Assembly (NCBI RefSeq): GCF_001270495.1
Contig: NZ_LGUR01000209.1
Span: forward strand, 29,704-93,703
Direction: 5' to 3'
Source: Streptomyces viridochromogenes
Lineage (GTDB): Bacteria; Actinomycetota; Actinomycetes; Streptomycetales; Streptomycetaceae
Length of the DNA stretch: 64,000 nucleotides
Both the position numbers and the translations under genes were made by a program. The notes below the pieces were generated by a model. That model did not search any database and was not told the DNA's origin. It was given only the letters and a program-made list of their open reading frames with translations. The first letter of the stretch is position 1. Every line of letters begins with the position of its first letter. Shown one piece after another: positions 52,315 to 60,261 of this stretch.

Positions 52315-53571
52315 ATGGAATCACTGACACAAGACGCCGTTCTCCTGCTGGACCCGGTGAAGACCGGCGCGAACTACAAGCCGGCCGTGCGCGACCGCGG
52401 CCTGGCCATCGTCTCCGTCTACACGGTGGAGCCGACCGAACTGCGGGAGCGCTGGCCCTCGCACGCCGACGGCGACGACGCGACCGTGTACGCGTCCGAG
52501 GCCGCCGATGTCCTGGCCCGGTTGGCCGAACAGCCCTACCGGATCCGCGGTGTCGTGCCGGCCATGGAGTCGGCGGTCCACCTGGCCGAGCAGGTGGCCG
52601 AGCAACTCGGCCTGCCCGGCAACGGGACCCGGCTGGCCCGCGCCCGCCGCAACAAGGCCGAGATGCGCCGGGTCACCCAGGCCGCGGGCGTGCGGGTGCC
52701 GGAGTTCCACCTGGTGCACAGTCTCGACGAGGTTCCGGCCGCGGCCGAGAAGACGGGTTTCCCCGCGATCCTCAAGCCGACCACCGGTGCCGGATCGCAC
52801 GGAGTCACCCTGCTGCCGGACGCGGAGGCCGCCCGGCACCTGGAGGACCAGGAGCGGCGCGACCTGTTCGGCTGGGAGGTCACCGAGTGGCTGGTCGAGC
52901 GATACGTCCGGGGCCGCGAGATCGCCGTCAACTGCTTCAGCTTCGGCGGTCAGCACCGCGTCGTGGACATGTGGGAGTACCGCAGGCCCGACGACGCGGA
53001 CTACGACCTGCCGTACTGGGGCTCGGTCCAGCTGGACCCGGACGACGCCGACTGGCAGCCGGTGGCGGAGTTCGTCGCGACCGTGCTGGACTCACTGGAC
53101 ATCCGCAGCGGCCCGAGCCACACCGAGGTGAAGTGCGCGGCCGACGGCATCTACCTGATCGAGACCGGTGCCCGGCTGCCCGGCGGCCCCATCACCGACC
53201 AGTGGACCCAGAACAGTGACATCCGGCCCTTCCACGACGCGCTCGACTTCTATCTGGACGACGGCTCCGAGCCCAGGCTGCTGAAAGACGCCCCGACCTT
53301 CCACGCGGTGTGCGGAGCCAGCGCCATCTGCAACGAGGAACGGCCCGGAACGCTCGTGGCCATCCACGGCCTGGACGTCATCGAGGCGCTTCCCGGCGTG
53401 GACAAGTTGCTCGTCACCTACCAGCCGGGCGACCAGGTCCCCGTGACCCGCAACACCAAGACCATTCCGCTCGGCGTCTGGGTGTCCGGCGCCACGCGGA
53501 ACGACGTCATCCGAACCCTCGACGAGATCCGCGACATCGCGGTGATCGAACTCGCCGGACAAGAGAGCTAG
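52315..53571 (+). CDS. ATP-grasp ligase 2 of the biosynthetic cluster
   Basis: This 418-residue ATP-grasp protein has RGVVPAMESAVHLAEQVAEQ, the hinge ARARRNKAEMRRVTQAAGVR, the ATP loop FPAILKPTTGAGSHGVTLLP, EWLVERYVRGREIAVNCFSF, and YLIETGARLPGGPITDQWTQ with the metal Glu. The last motif is typical of BacD/L-amino-acid ligase-like enzymes that couple two amino acids or an amino acid to another acid. It lies 11 nt upstream of queC. It differs clearly from ligases 1 and 3, so three separate bond-forming steps are possible. Confidence 0.85.
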   Translation: MESLTQDAVLLLDPVKTGANYKPAVRDRGLAIVSVYTVEPTELRERWPSHADGDDATVYASEAADVLARLAEQPYRIRGVVPAMESAVHLAEQVAEQLGLPGNGTRLARARRNKAEMRRVTQAAGVRVPEFHLVHSLDEVPAAAEKTGFPAILKPTTGAGSHGVTLLPDAEAARHLEDQERRDLFGWEVTEWLVERYVRGREIAVNCFSFGGQHRVVDMWEYRRPDDADYDLPYWGSVQLDPDDADWQPVAEFVATVLDSLDIRSGPSHTEVKCAADGIYLIETGARLPGGPITDQWTQNSDIRPFHDALDFYLDDGSEPRLLKDAPTFHAVCGASAICNEERPGTLVAIHGLDVIEALPGVDKLLVTYQPGDQVPVTRNTKTIPLGVWVSGATRNDVIRTLDEIRDIAVIELAGQES

Positions 53572-53581
53572 GTGTGTCCCC

Positions 53582-54253
53582 ATGGCACGGATAGTCGCCA
53601 TCGTCTCCGGCGGACTCGACTCCGTCGTCCTGGCCCACGAGTTGGTGGACCAGGGAAACGACCTGCTGATGCTGTCCATCGACTACGGCCAGCGGCACCG
53701 CAAGGAACATGAGTTCGCGCAGCGCACGGCTGACCGGCTGAGCGCCGACTACGAGGTGGTCGACCTGCGCAACATCGCCACCATGCTGCCCGGCTACTCG
53801 CTGACCGACAGCAGGGTCGACGTCCCCGACCAGCACTACACGGCACCCGGCAGTGTCAACGTCGTACCGAACCGCAACGTCATTCTGCTGTCCGTCGCCT
53901 TCGGACGGGCGGCGGCCGAAAAGGCCGACAAGGTCGCCATCGGCACCGTGGCCGGCGACGACGCGACCGCGCCCGACTGCTCGCGTGCCTTCATCGACGC
54001 CTTCAACACGATGGAGCGGGTGGCCACGGCCGGGTACGCACCCGAGGGCCTGGAGGTCGTGGCGCCCTTCATCGACATGCCGAAGCACGAGGTCATCAAC
54101 CTCGGGGAGCGGCTCGGGGTGCCGTGGCAGGAGACCTGGAGCTGCTTCAACAACTACGACCTGCAGTGCGGGCTGTGCGCCGCCTGCCAGGACCGGCAGC
54201 TGGCCTTCCAGAAATCCGATGTGTCGGATCCCACCCAGTACAGGAGTTCCTGA
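53582..54253 (+). CDS. queC: 7-cyano-7-deazaguanine (preQ0) synthase QueC
   Basis: QueC converts 7-carboxy-7-deazaguanine to preQ0 with ATP and ammonia. It has 223 residues. IVSGGLDSVVLAHELVDQGN is the PP-loop (SGGLDS), DYGQRHRKEHEFAQRTADRL is the conserved helix, VPNRNVILLSVAFGRAAAEK follows, and the zinc site is CFNNYDLQCGLCAACQDRQL. All four cysteines are present, so the enzyme should be active. It overlaps nothing but is separated from queD by only 3 nt. Clustered preQ0 genes without tRNA-modification genes are the hallmark of secondary-metabolite use. Confidence 0.93.
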   Translation: MARIVAIVSGGLDSVVLAHELVDQGNDLLMLSIDYGQRHRKEHEFAQRTADRLSADYEVVDLRNIATMLPGYSLTDSRVDVPDQHYTAPGSVNVVPNRNVILLSVAFGRAAAEKADKVAIGTVAGDDATAPDCSRAFIDAFNTMERVATAGYAPEGLEVVAPFIDMPKHEVINLGERLGVPWQETWSCFNNYDLQCGLCAACQDRQLAFQKSDVSDPTQYRSS

Positions 54254-54256
54254 CCC

Positions 54257-54619
54257 ATGTTCACCATCACCAAGGACTTCCAGTTCTCGGCCAGCCACCG
54301 GCTCGGCCACCTCCCGGAGGACCATCAGTGCGCCCGGCTGCACGGGCACAACTACACGGTGCAGCTGGAGCTGCGCTGCGGTGACGACCAGCTCACCGAG
54401 CCCGGGTTCGTACGCGACTACGGCGAGCTCGGCGACTTCAAGAAGTGGATCGACGCGGAGCTCGACCACCGTCACCTGAACGAGGTGATCCCCGACCGCA
54501 ACCCGTCGGCGGAGAACATGGCGCACTGGATCCACCAGATCTGGTCCGAGCGCATCCCCGAGCTTTCCGCCGTCCGCGTCTCCGAAACACCCAAGACCTG
54601 GGCCGAATTCCGTCCGTAA
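54257..54619 (+). CDS. queD: 6-carboxy-5,6,7,8-tetrahydropterin synthase QueD
   Basis: QueD makes 6-carboxy-tetrahydropterin from dihydroneopterin triphosphate. It has 120 residues. Zinc ligands are the His in FSASHRL and those of CARLHGHNYTV, whose Cys is the catalytic base. DYGELGDFKKWIDAELDHRH and NPSAENMAHWIHQ complete the family signature. The stop TAA (54617-54619) is in the same frame as the following QueE-coding sequence, with no canonical start between them. Confidence 0.92.
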   Translation: MFTITKDFQFSASHRLGHLPEDHQCARLHGHNYTVQLELRCGDDQLTEPGFVRDYGELGDFKKWIDAELDHRHLNEVIPDRNPSAENMAHWIHQIWSERIPELSAVRVSETPKTWAEFRP

Positions 54620-54637
54620 GGGCCTGAACGGAGCGTT

Positions 54638-55435
54638 GTCATCGACACTCTCGAAGAAACAGCAGAGATAGCAGAGCCAGGAGAATCTGCCGAACCGGCG
54701 GAAGAGGCCGAACTCTTCGCGGACGCGGCGAAGATCGTCGTCAACGAGATCTTCGGTCCCACGGTGCAGGGCGAAGGCCCCTCAGCGGGACAGCGATGCG
54801 GGTTCCTCCGCCTGGGCGGGTGCAACCTCTCCTGTCACTGGTGCGACACCCCCTACACGTGGGACTGGAAGGGCGTCAGTGACGAGGGCCGGGCCTACGA
54901 CCCCCGGGTCGAACTCACCTCGCGGGGGCCGGCCGACGTGCTCCATGACCTGCTGGCGATGGACGTGGACCTCATCGTCATCAGCGGGGGAGAACCACTG
55001 AAGCAGCAGCGGCGGATCCTGCCCCTGGTGCGTGAACTGCGCAACCGCGGCATCTCCGTCGAGGTGGAGACCAACGGAACCGTCGTACCGGACGACGAAC
55101 TGATCGACCTCGGCGTCCGCTTCAACGTCTCCCCGAAGCTCTCGCACGCCGGGGACCCCGAGCACCGCAGAATCAAGCCTGCCGCGCTGCGCAAGCTCGC
55201 GACCACACCTGCGGTCGCCTTCAAGTTCGTGTGCAGGTCACACGACGACCTCGACGAGGTCGCCGAGCTGACGCGGAACCTCGGCATCGGTCCCGTCTGG
55301 ATCATGCCGGAAGGCAAGAACGTCACTGACATCAGCCGCCATCTGGGAGACCTCTCGGACGAGGTCGTGCGGCGCAACTGGAATCTCTCCACCAGGCTCC
55401 ATGTGTTGGCCTGGGGAGAAAAACGGGGAGTTTGA
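54638..55435 (+). CDS. queE: 7-carboxy-7-deazaguanine synthase QueE (radical SAM), start codon unusual
   Basis: QueE contracts the pterin ring to 7-carboxy-7-deazaguanine. KIVVNEIFGPTVQGEGPSAG and GGCNLSCHWCDTPYTWDW (CxxxCxxC cluster, W-C-D motif) are diagnostic; ISGGEPLKQQ and NVSPKLSHAGDP follow. Family conservation starts before VQGEG, yet no ATG, GTG or TTG lies in frame between the queD stop (54619) and GTG 54764, which would cut off the first strand. GGAG (54630-54633) is placed for a start at GTC 54638 or ATC 54641, giving about 265 residues with an acidic N-terminal extension. I mark 54638 on that basis. Non-canonical initiation, readthrough from QueD or a sequence error are the options. 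Confidence 0.82.
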   Translation, partial: VIDTLEETAEIAEPGESAEPAEEAELFADAAKIVVNEIFGPTVQGEGPSAGQRCGFLRLGGCNLSCHWCDTPYTWDWKGVSDEGRAYDPRVELTSRGPADVLHDLLAMDVDLIVISGGEPLKQQRRILPLVRELRNRGISVEVETNGTVVPDDELIDLGVRFNVSPKLSHAGDPEHRRIKPAALRKLATTPAVAFKFVCRSHDDLDEVAELTRNLGIGPVWIMPEGKNVTDISRHLGDLSDEVVRRNWNLSTRLHVLAWGEKRGV

Positions 55436-55436
55436 C

Positions 55437-56051
55437 ATGACGATTGAACTTGAAGACCTCGCTGCGACCTCCGTCAACGGCGTCGCCCCGACCGCGGACC
55501 CGCTTGAGGAGCTGGCCCGCCGACTGCTCGTCGAGATCGGTGAGGACCCGGACCGTGAGGGCCTCCTCGACACCCCCCGGCGCTATGCCAAGTGGTGGCG
55601 CGAGTTCGTCAACTACGACGCCGGAAAGATCGAGACCGTCTTCGACAGCGTGGCGGACGACCAGATGGTGCTGGTGTCCGACATGCGGGTGTGGTCGCTG
55701 TGCGAGCACCACCTACTGCCGTTCAACTGCTCGTTGACGGTCTCCTACCGCACCAACAAGAAGCTGCTCGGGCTGTCGAAGTTCGCCCGCGTCGCCCACA
55801 AGCACGCCCACAAGCTCCAGGTGCAGGAGCGGCTCGTCGCCGACATCGCCGACGAGATCTCCGCGATCACCGGCTCCGAGGACGTGGCCGTCATCGGCCG
55901 CGGTGAGCACCTCTGCATGACCATGCGGGGCATCAGGACCGGTGCCGTCATGACGTCGGCCGTCCTGCGCGGTGTGTTCGGTGAGGACGGGCCGCAGCGC
56001 ACCGAGCTGCTGACGCTCGCCAACTCGTCCGGCGCCTCACTGCGCCGCTGA
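55437..56051 (+). CDS. folE: GTP cyclohydrolase I
   Basis: FolE converts GTP to 7,8-dihydroneopterin triphosphate, the entry to both folate and preQ0. It has 204 residues. DTPRRYAKWWREFVNY, VWSLCEHHLLPFNCSLTVSY (zinc Cys and HH), GLSKFARVAHKHAHKLQVQE and EHLCMTMRGIRTGAVMTSAV are all in place. ATG 55437 directly follows the queE stop. A second, pathway-dedicated cyclohydrolase beside queC/D/E is exactly what preQ0 natural-product clusters carry. Confidence 0.93.
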   Translation: MTIELEDLAATSVNGVAPTADPLEELARRLLVEIGEDPDREGLLDTPRRYAKWWREFVNYDAGKIETVFDSVADDQMVLVSDMRVWSLCEHHLLPFNCSLTVSYRTNKKLLGLSKFARVAHKHAHKLQVQERLVADIADEISAITGSEDVAVIGRGEHLCMTMRGIRTGAVMTSAVLRGVFGEDGPQRTELLTLANSSGASLRR

Positions 56052-56131
56052 GACAGGGGCGCTCGTCCCCCTTGCGCTGCCGACATCCGGGTTCGTTGCC
56101 AGTGGATTCGTTGCCCAGTAGAGGAGTTCTC

Positions 56132-56623
56132 ATGACGGGGGCAGTCGCCCCTCGTGGATCGCGACACCTCGATGGCCCGAAGAAGATCCTCCTGTCCGGC
56201 GTCTCGTCCGACGCCCACATGTGGAACCTGATCTACCTTCAGCTTTTCATCGAGGAGAGCGGCCATCACGTAAGGAATCTGGGGCCCTGCGCCCCGGACG
56301 AACTGATCCTCGAGCACTGCGTCACCTGGCGCCCGGACGCCCTCGTCATCAGCACGGTGAACGGGCACGGCCACCTCGACGGAGTACGGCTCATCCGCAC
56401 TCTGCGGGAGGCCGGCGGGCCGCTCGCGACGCTGCCCGTCGTCATCGGGGGGAAGCTGGGCATCCACGGGATCGGCAACTCACGGTTCCACCAGAAGCTG
56501 CTGGACGCCGGCTTCGACGCCGTCTTCGGTGCCGAAGCCGGGATCATGGAATTCCAGCGCTACCTCACCATGCTCGGCAGGAACGGGCATGCGGTGGAGA
56601 CGACCACGGTCCCGGCATGCTGA
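56132..56623 (+). CDS. B12-binding small subunit, glutamate-mutase S-like
   Basis: This 163-residue B12-binding Rossmann domain resembles the S component of glutamate mutase. KKILLSGVSSDAHMWNLIYL contains the cobalamin His in the context SSDAHMWN, where the usual DxHxxG has Asn for Gly. VISTVNGHGHLDGVRLIRTL and VVIGGKLGIHG follow. GAGGAG lies just before ATG 56132. Together with the next gene (6-nt overlap) it should rearrange glutamate to 3-methylaspartate or act on a similar amino acid. Confidence 0.83.
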   Translation: MTGAVAPRGSRHLDGPKKILLSGVSSDAHMWNLIYLQLFIEESGHHVRNLGPCAPDELILEHCVTWRPDALVISTVNGHGHLDGVRLIRTLREAGGPLATLPVVIGGKLGIHGIGNSRFHQKLLDAGFDAVFGAEAGIMEFQRYLTMLGRNGHAVETTTVPAC

Positions 56624-58011
56624 GCCCCGCCGACCAGCCGGCCCTTCGCGCCGGAACGGGCCGGGTACGGACCGGGCCCGATCCGGCGACGCTGGGCGGC
56701 CTGCCCGCCGTCGTCTCCCGTGCGCGTGTGCGCGGTGAACTCGTCGTACAGCCGCGCATGGGCTTCGGCACCGTCGCCCGGATGCGGGACGGGCTCACGG
56801 CGGTACGCGACTGCCACGCGGTGACCGTGGGAACCGTCACCGTCGACAGCTTCACCCGCGTGGGCGACCACGCCTCGGCACGCCGTGCGCTGGTGGGGGA
56901 AGCCGACCTCAACGGCTTCCCCCTCGTGGCCCACGGCCCCACCGTCACCCGCCGGATGCTGGACGGGCTGCGGTCCGAACGCTTTCCGGTGCAGGTGCGG
57001 CACGGCTCCGCCCTGCCGCACGCCATCTTCCAGAGCCTCACGGAGGCAGGACTCACCGCGACCGAGGGCGGTCCGGTCTCCTACTGCCTCCCCTACAGCC
57101 GGACACCGCTCAAAGAGTCCATCGACGCCTGGGCCCAGTGCTGCGAACTGCTCGCGACGGCCTCCCGGCCAGGTGCCGAGGCGCACCTGGAGAGCTTCGG
57201 CGGGTGCATGCTCGGCCAGCTCTGCCCGCCCAGCGTCCTGGTCGCGATGAGCGTCCTGGAGTGCCTGTTCTTCCGCCAGCACGGGCTGCGGAGCGTCTCC
57301 CTCAGCTACGCGCAGCAGACCAGTCCGGACCAGGACCGCGAGGCCCTGGCCGCCCTGCGCCGCCTGGCCGGTGAACTGCTGTCCGACATGGACTGGCACC
57401 TCGTGCTCTACACGTACATGGGGGTCTTCCCGGAGACCCGGAACGGCGCTCTGGCACTCCTCGGGGACAGCGCACGGCTGGCCGTCATGGGCGGAGCCGA
57501 GCGCCTCATCGTCAAGACACCCGCCGAAGCGCACCGGATCCCCACCGTCGAGGAGAACGTCCACGCCCTGGAGTACGCCGCACAGACCGCCCGGGAAGCC
57601 CGCGCACTCGCCACCGCCGCGGAACCGGTGCCCGACACCGGCATCTACCGCGAGGCCGCTGCCCTGGTGGAGCGCACGCTGGCCCTCCACCCCCGGGTCG
57701 GCAAGGCGCTCGGGCACGCGTTCCGCCTGGGCACGCTGGACATCCCTTACTGCCTGCACCCCGACAACGCGCAGCGGGCCCGCGCCGTCATCGACGACCG
57801 GGGACGCCTGCGCTGGGCCGATGTCGGCGCCATGCCCCTGCCGCGCCCCGCCGCGTCGGCCGCGGAGCAGCTGACGTCGGCCGGCCTCCTGCACATGCTC
57901 CATTACATCCAGCGGCGTTACGACGCCCCTGCTCCCACGCCCGGACAGCACGTGATGACGACTGTGGAAGACGAGGGACGGGCTGCCGCTCCATTGTCCA
58001 CGGGGGATTGA
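56617..58011 (+). CDS. Glutamate-mutase large (E-like) subunit
   Basis: This 464-residue TIM-barrel protein matches the catalytic E component of glutamate mutase: LVVQPRMGFGTVARMRDGL, TVTVDSFTRVGDHASARRAL, FPLVAHGPTVTRRMLDGLRS, RHGSALPHAIFQSLTEAGLT, EGGPVSYCLPYSRTPLKESI and LESFGGCMLGQLCPPSVLVA. ATG 56617 overlaps the small-subunit stop. 3-Methylaspartate from such enzymes feeds lipopeptide and polyketide-starter pathways, so a methylaspartate-type unit in this product is plausible by inference. Confidence 0.85.
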   Translation: MLSPADQPALRAGTGRVRTGPDPATLGGLPAVVSRARVRGELVVQPRMGFGTVARMRDGLTAVRDCHAVTVGTVTVDSFTRVGDHASARRALVGEADLNGFPLVAHGPTVTRRMLDGLRSERFPVQVRHGSALPHAIFQSLTEAGLTATEGGPVSYCLPYSRTPLKESIDAWAQCCELLATASRPGAEAHLESFGGCMLGQLCPPSVLVAMSVLECLFFRQHGLRSVSLSYAQQTSPDQDREALAALRRLAGELLSDMDWHLVLYTYMGVFPETRNGALALLGDSARLAVMGGAERLIVKTPAEAHRIPTVEENVHALEYAAQTAREARALATAAEPVPDTGIYREAAALVERTLALHPRVGKALGHAFRLGTLDIPYCLHPDNAQRARAVIDDRGRLRWADVGAMPLPRPAASAAEQLTSAGLLHMLHYIQRRYDAPAPTPGQHVMTTVEDEGRAAAPLSTGD

Positions 58012-59024
58012 TGAACACCGACTCCATAAGTCCCGCACCGTCGGCGGCCGATGGGCGGGACGAGGCCGCCGCGCGGCCCGCGGCGGAGAAGCCGTACCGC
58101 AAGGGGTACCGCCTCCCGCCCGAGTTGCGCGACGACATCGCCGCCGCTCATCGCACCCGGCCCGCACTCACCGTGGCCTGCGCGCTGACCGACGCGGTGA
58201 CCGCCTTGGCCGCCGCCGCCGTCTGCGCCTGGCTCCTGACGGCTTCCCACCTGCTCCTGTCCGTTCCGGCCGCGCTCGTCGGATGCCTCTTCATCGCACG
58301 ACAGCTGCGCGCCCTGGAGAACCTGACGCACGAGGCGTCGCACTACAACTGGGCACGTCACCACCGCGGATGGAACGACGTCCTCGGCTGGCTGTTCTCC
58401 GGCCTGCCGACCGGTGGCCGGCTCTCCGCCTACCGGGAGAGCCATCTGCGCCACCACGGCCGGTTCGGTACCTCGCAGGACCCCGACCGGCGGCGCTACG
58501 CCGAACTCGACCTGGAGGCGCTGCGGCGGACCTCGCTCCGGGCGTTCGCGTCGTCGGTGGCGGTCAGGATCACGCGCTACCAGATCGGCTGGCTTCGCGA
58601 GGTCAAGACGGACCTGCTCGCGACCGCGGGTGTCCTGTTGTGGAGCGTGGTCTGCGCGGCCCTGCCCACGGGGCTGCTCGCCGGACCGGGAGCCGGTGTC
58701 CTTGCCGGAGTGCTGTGGCTGGTCTCGGCGTTCGTGGTGCTGCCGGTCCTGCGCCTGGTCGCGGAGAGCGACGAGCACATCTACTCCGACTGCGACACGG
58801 TCTTCGACGCCACCATCACCAACGTGGGGCTCGTCCAGCGGGTCCTGATCCATCCGCACGCCGACGGTTACCACACCGTGCATCACCTGTGGCCCGGGAT
58901 CCCCCATCACTCACTGCGCCGGGTGCACACCACACTCATGGCACAGGACCCGGACTACGCCCGGCGTATCCGAATGCGCCAACGTCTGCTCGAGACTCCC
59001 CGAGCCGTGTCCTCTAGTTCCTAG
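58011..59024 (+). CDS. Membrane fatty-acid-desaturase/hydroxylase-like protein
   Basis: This 337-residue integral membrane di-iron oxygenase has the three His boxes: HEASH (in LENLTHEASHYNW), HLRHH (in RESHLRHHGRF) and HTVHH (in DGYHTVHHLWPG). Four to six hydrophobic helices surround them. The family desaturates or hydroxylates acyl chains, sterols or related lipids; an amide or amino-acid-linked chain of the product is a possible substrate. ATG 58011 overlaps the mutase stop (ATGA type), so it belongs to the operon. Confidence 0.85.
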   Translation: MNTDSISPAPSAADGRDEAAARPAAEKPYRKGYRLPPELRDDIAAAHRTRPALTVACALTDAVTALAAAAVCAWLLTASHLLLSVPAALVGCLFIARQLRALENLTHEASHYNWARHHRGWNDVLGWLFSGLPTGGRLSAYRESHLRHHGRFGTSQDPDRRRYAELDLEALRRTSLRAFASSVAVRITRYQIGWLREVKTDLLATAGVLLWSVVCAALPTGLLAGPGAGVLAGVLWLVSAFVVLPVLRLVAESDEHIYSDCDTVFDATITNVGLVQRVLIHPHADGYHTVHHLWPGIPHHSLRRVHTTLMAQDPDYARRIRMRQRLLETPRAVSSSS

Positions 59025-59037
59025 GAGAAGGTGTGCG

Positions 59038-60261
59038 ATGACCCTGAGAAGCCCCGCGGTGTCGTCCGTTCTGATCGTCGGTGGCCGCCATCCTTCGGCC
59101 GCCCGGGCCGCCCGCCGAGCGGGACTGCACGTCCACTACCTGGGCGTGCGGGACAGGGCGCCGGGCTGGCTCGACGCCGAGGCGGACGCGGTGACGCTCG
59201 TCGACACCGGCGACGCCGAGTCGGTGATCACCGCGGCTCTGGCCGTCCATGCCGAGCGGCCGTTCGGGGTGGCGATCACGGTGAGCGACCTGTACATCGA
59301 AGCCGTCGCCGTCGTCAACGAACGACTCGGACTGCTCGCCAACACCACCTGGACGACCCGGGCCGTTCACGACAAGGCAGTGATGCGGGACGTCCTGCGC
59401 GACTCCCGGACCGTCCCGGTCGCGGCCGCGCGTGTCACCACCGCCGACCAGGCCAGGCAGTTCGCCGCCGGATCCGGCTATCCCTTCATCCTCAAGCCCG
59501 TCGACGGAACGGGCAGTCGCGGCGTGACGCTCGTACCGGACGAGGAGAGCCTCGACGCGGCCCTCGCGCACACCGTCGAGGCCGACCCCGGCCCGTGGAT
59601 CGCGGAGGAGTACCTGGAGGGCCCCGAGTTCAGCGTCGAGACCTTCTCCTGCGCCGGTGAGCACCATCTCCTTGCGGTGACGGAGAAATTCAAGGGCGCC
59701 AACTTCGTCGAGACCGGACACCTCGTCCCGGCCCGCCTGTCCCCGGAGACGGTGCGTGCCATGGCCGCCGAGGTCACCGCCTGCCTGGACGCGGTGGACG
59801 TGAAGGAGGGCCCCGGGCACACCGAACTGGTGCTCACAGACCGGGGGCCCCGCGTGGTGGAGACCCACGTCCGGCCCGGTGGTGACGGAATCGTCGAACT
59901 GGTGCGGCTGGCCACGGGAGTGGACGTCCAGCAACTCACCTTCGACTGGCTGGCCGGCCGCCCGCTGGACCTGAACCTTCCCCGGGACACCTCGGGGGCC
60001 GCCGCGACGTGGTTTCTCACCCCGCCTCCGGGACGGGTGACCGACCTCGGCGGGGTCCAGGAGGCACTCTCGGAGGAGGGCGTGACCGAGGCCTACCTGA
60101 CCGCGGCGCAGGGCGACGTCATCGAGGAGCTGCGCAGCTCCGCGGACCGCGCGGGAGCCGTCATCGCCGTGGGCGACACCCCCGACGCGGCGCTGCACCG
60201 AGCACGCCGTGCGGTCGGCCGCCTGAAGGTCCTCACGTCCCAGACGTCACTCGCGCCATGA
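59038..60261 (+). CDS. ATP-grasp ligase 3 of the biosynthetic cluster
   Basis: This 407-residue ATP-grasp enzyme has SSVLIVGGRHPSAARAARRA (N-domain), HDKAVMRDVLRDSRTVPVAA (hinge), YPFILKPVDGTGSRGVTLVP (ATP loop), EYLEGPEFSVETFSCAGEHH, and PRVVETHVRPGGDGIVELVR with the metal-binding Glu. It resembles the ATP-grasp ligases that make non-ribosomal amides in actinobacteria. AGGAGAAGG lies upstream of the ATG. Its stop overlaps the MFS start. Confidence 0.85.
   Translation: MTLRSPAVSSVLIVGGRHPSAARAARRAGLHVHYLGVRDRAPGWLDAEADAVTLVDTGDAESVITAALAVHAERPFGVAITVSDLYIEAVAVVNERLGLLANTTWTTRAVHDKAVMRDVLRDSRTVPVAAARVTTADQARQFAAGSGYPFILKPVDGTGSRGVTLVPDEESLDAALAHTVEADPGPWIAEEYLEGPEFSVETFSCAGEHHLLAVTEKFKGANFVETGHLVPARLSPETVRAMAAEVTACLDAVDVKEGPGHTELVLTDRGPRVVETHVRPGGDGIVELVRLATGVDVQQLTFDWLAGRPLDLNLPRDTSGAAATWFLTPPPGRVTDLGGVQEALSEEGVTEAYLTAAQGDVIEELRSSADRAGAVIAVGDTPDAALHRARRAVGRLKVLTSQTSLAP

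Noticed and set aside
51009..55435. DNA-modification (7-deazaguanine in DNA) system as explanation for the que genes
   Set aside because: No DpdA-like transglycosylase or associated restriction genes are in the window, and the operon instead contains ligases, mutase, exporter and NRPS.
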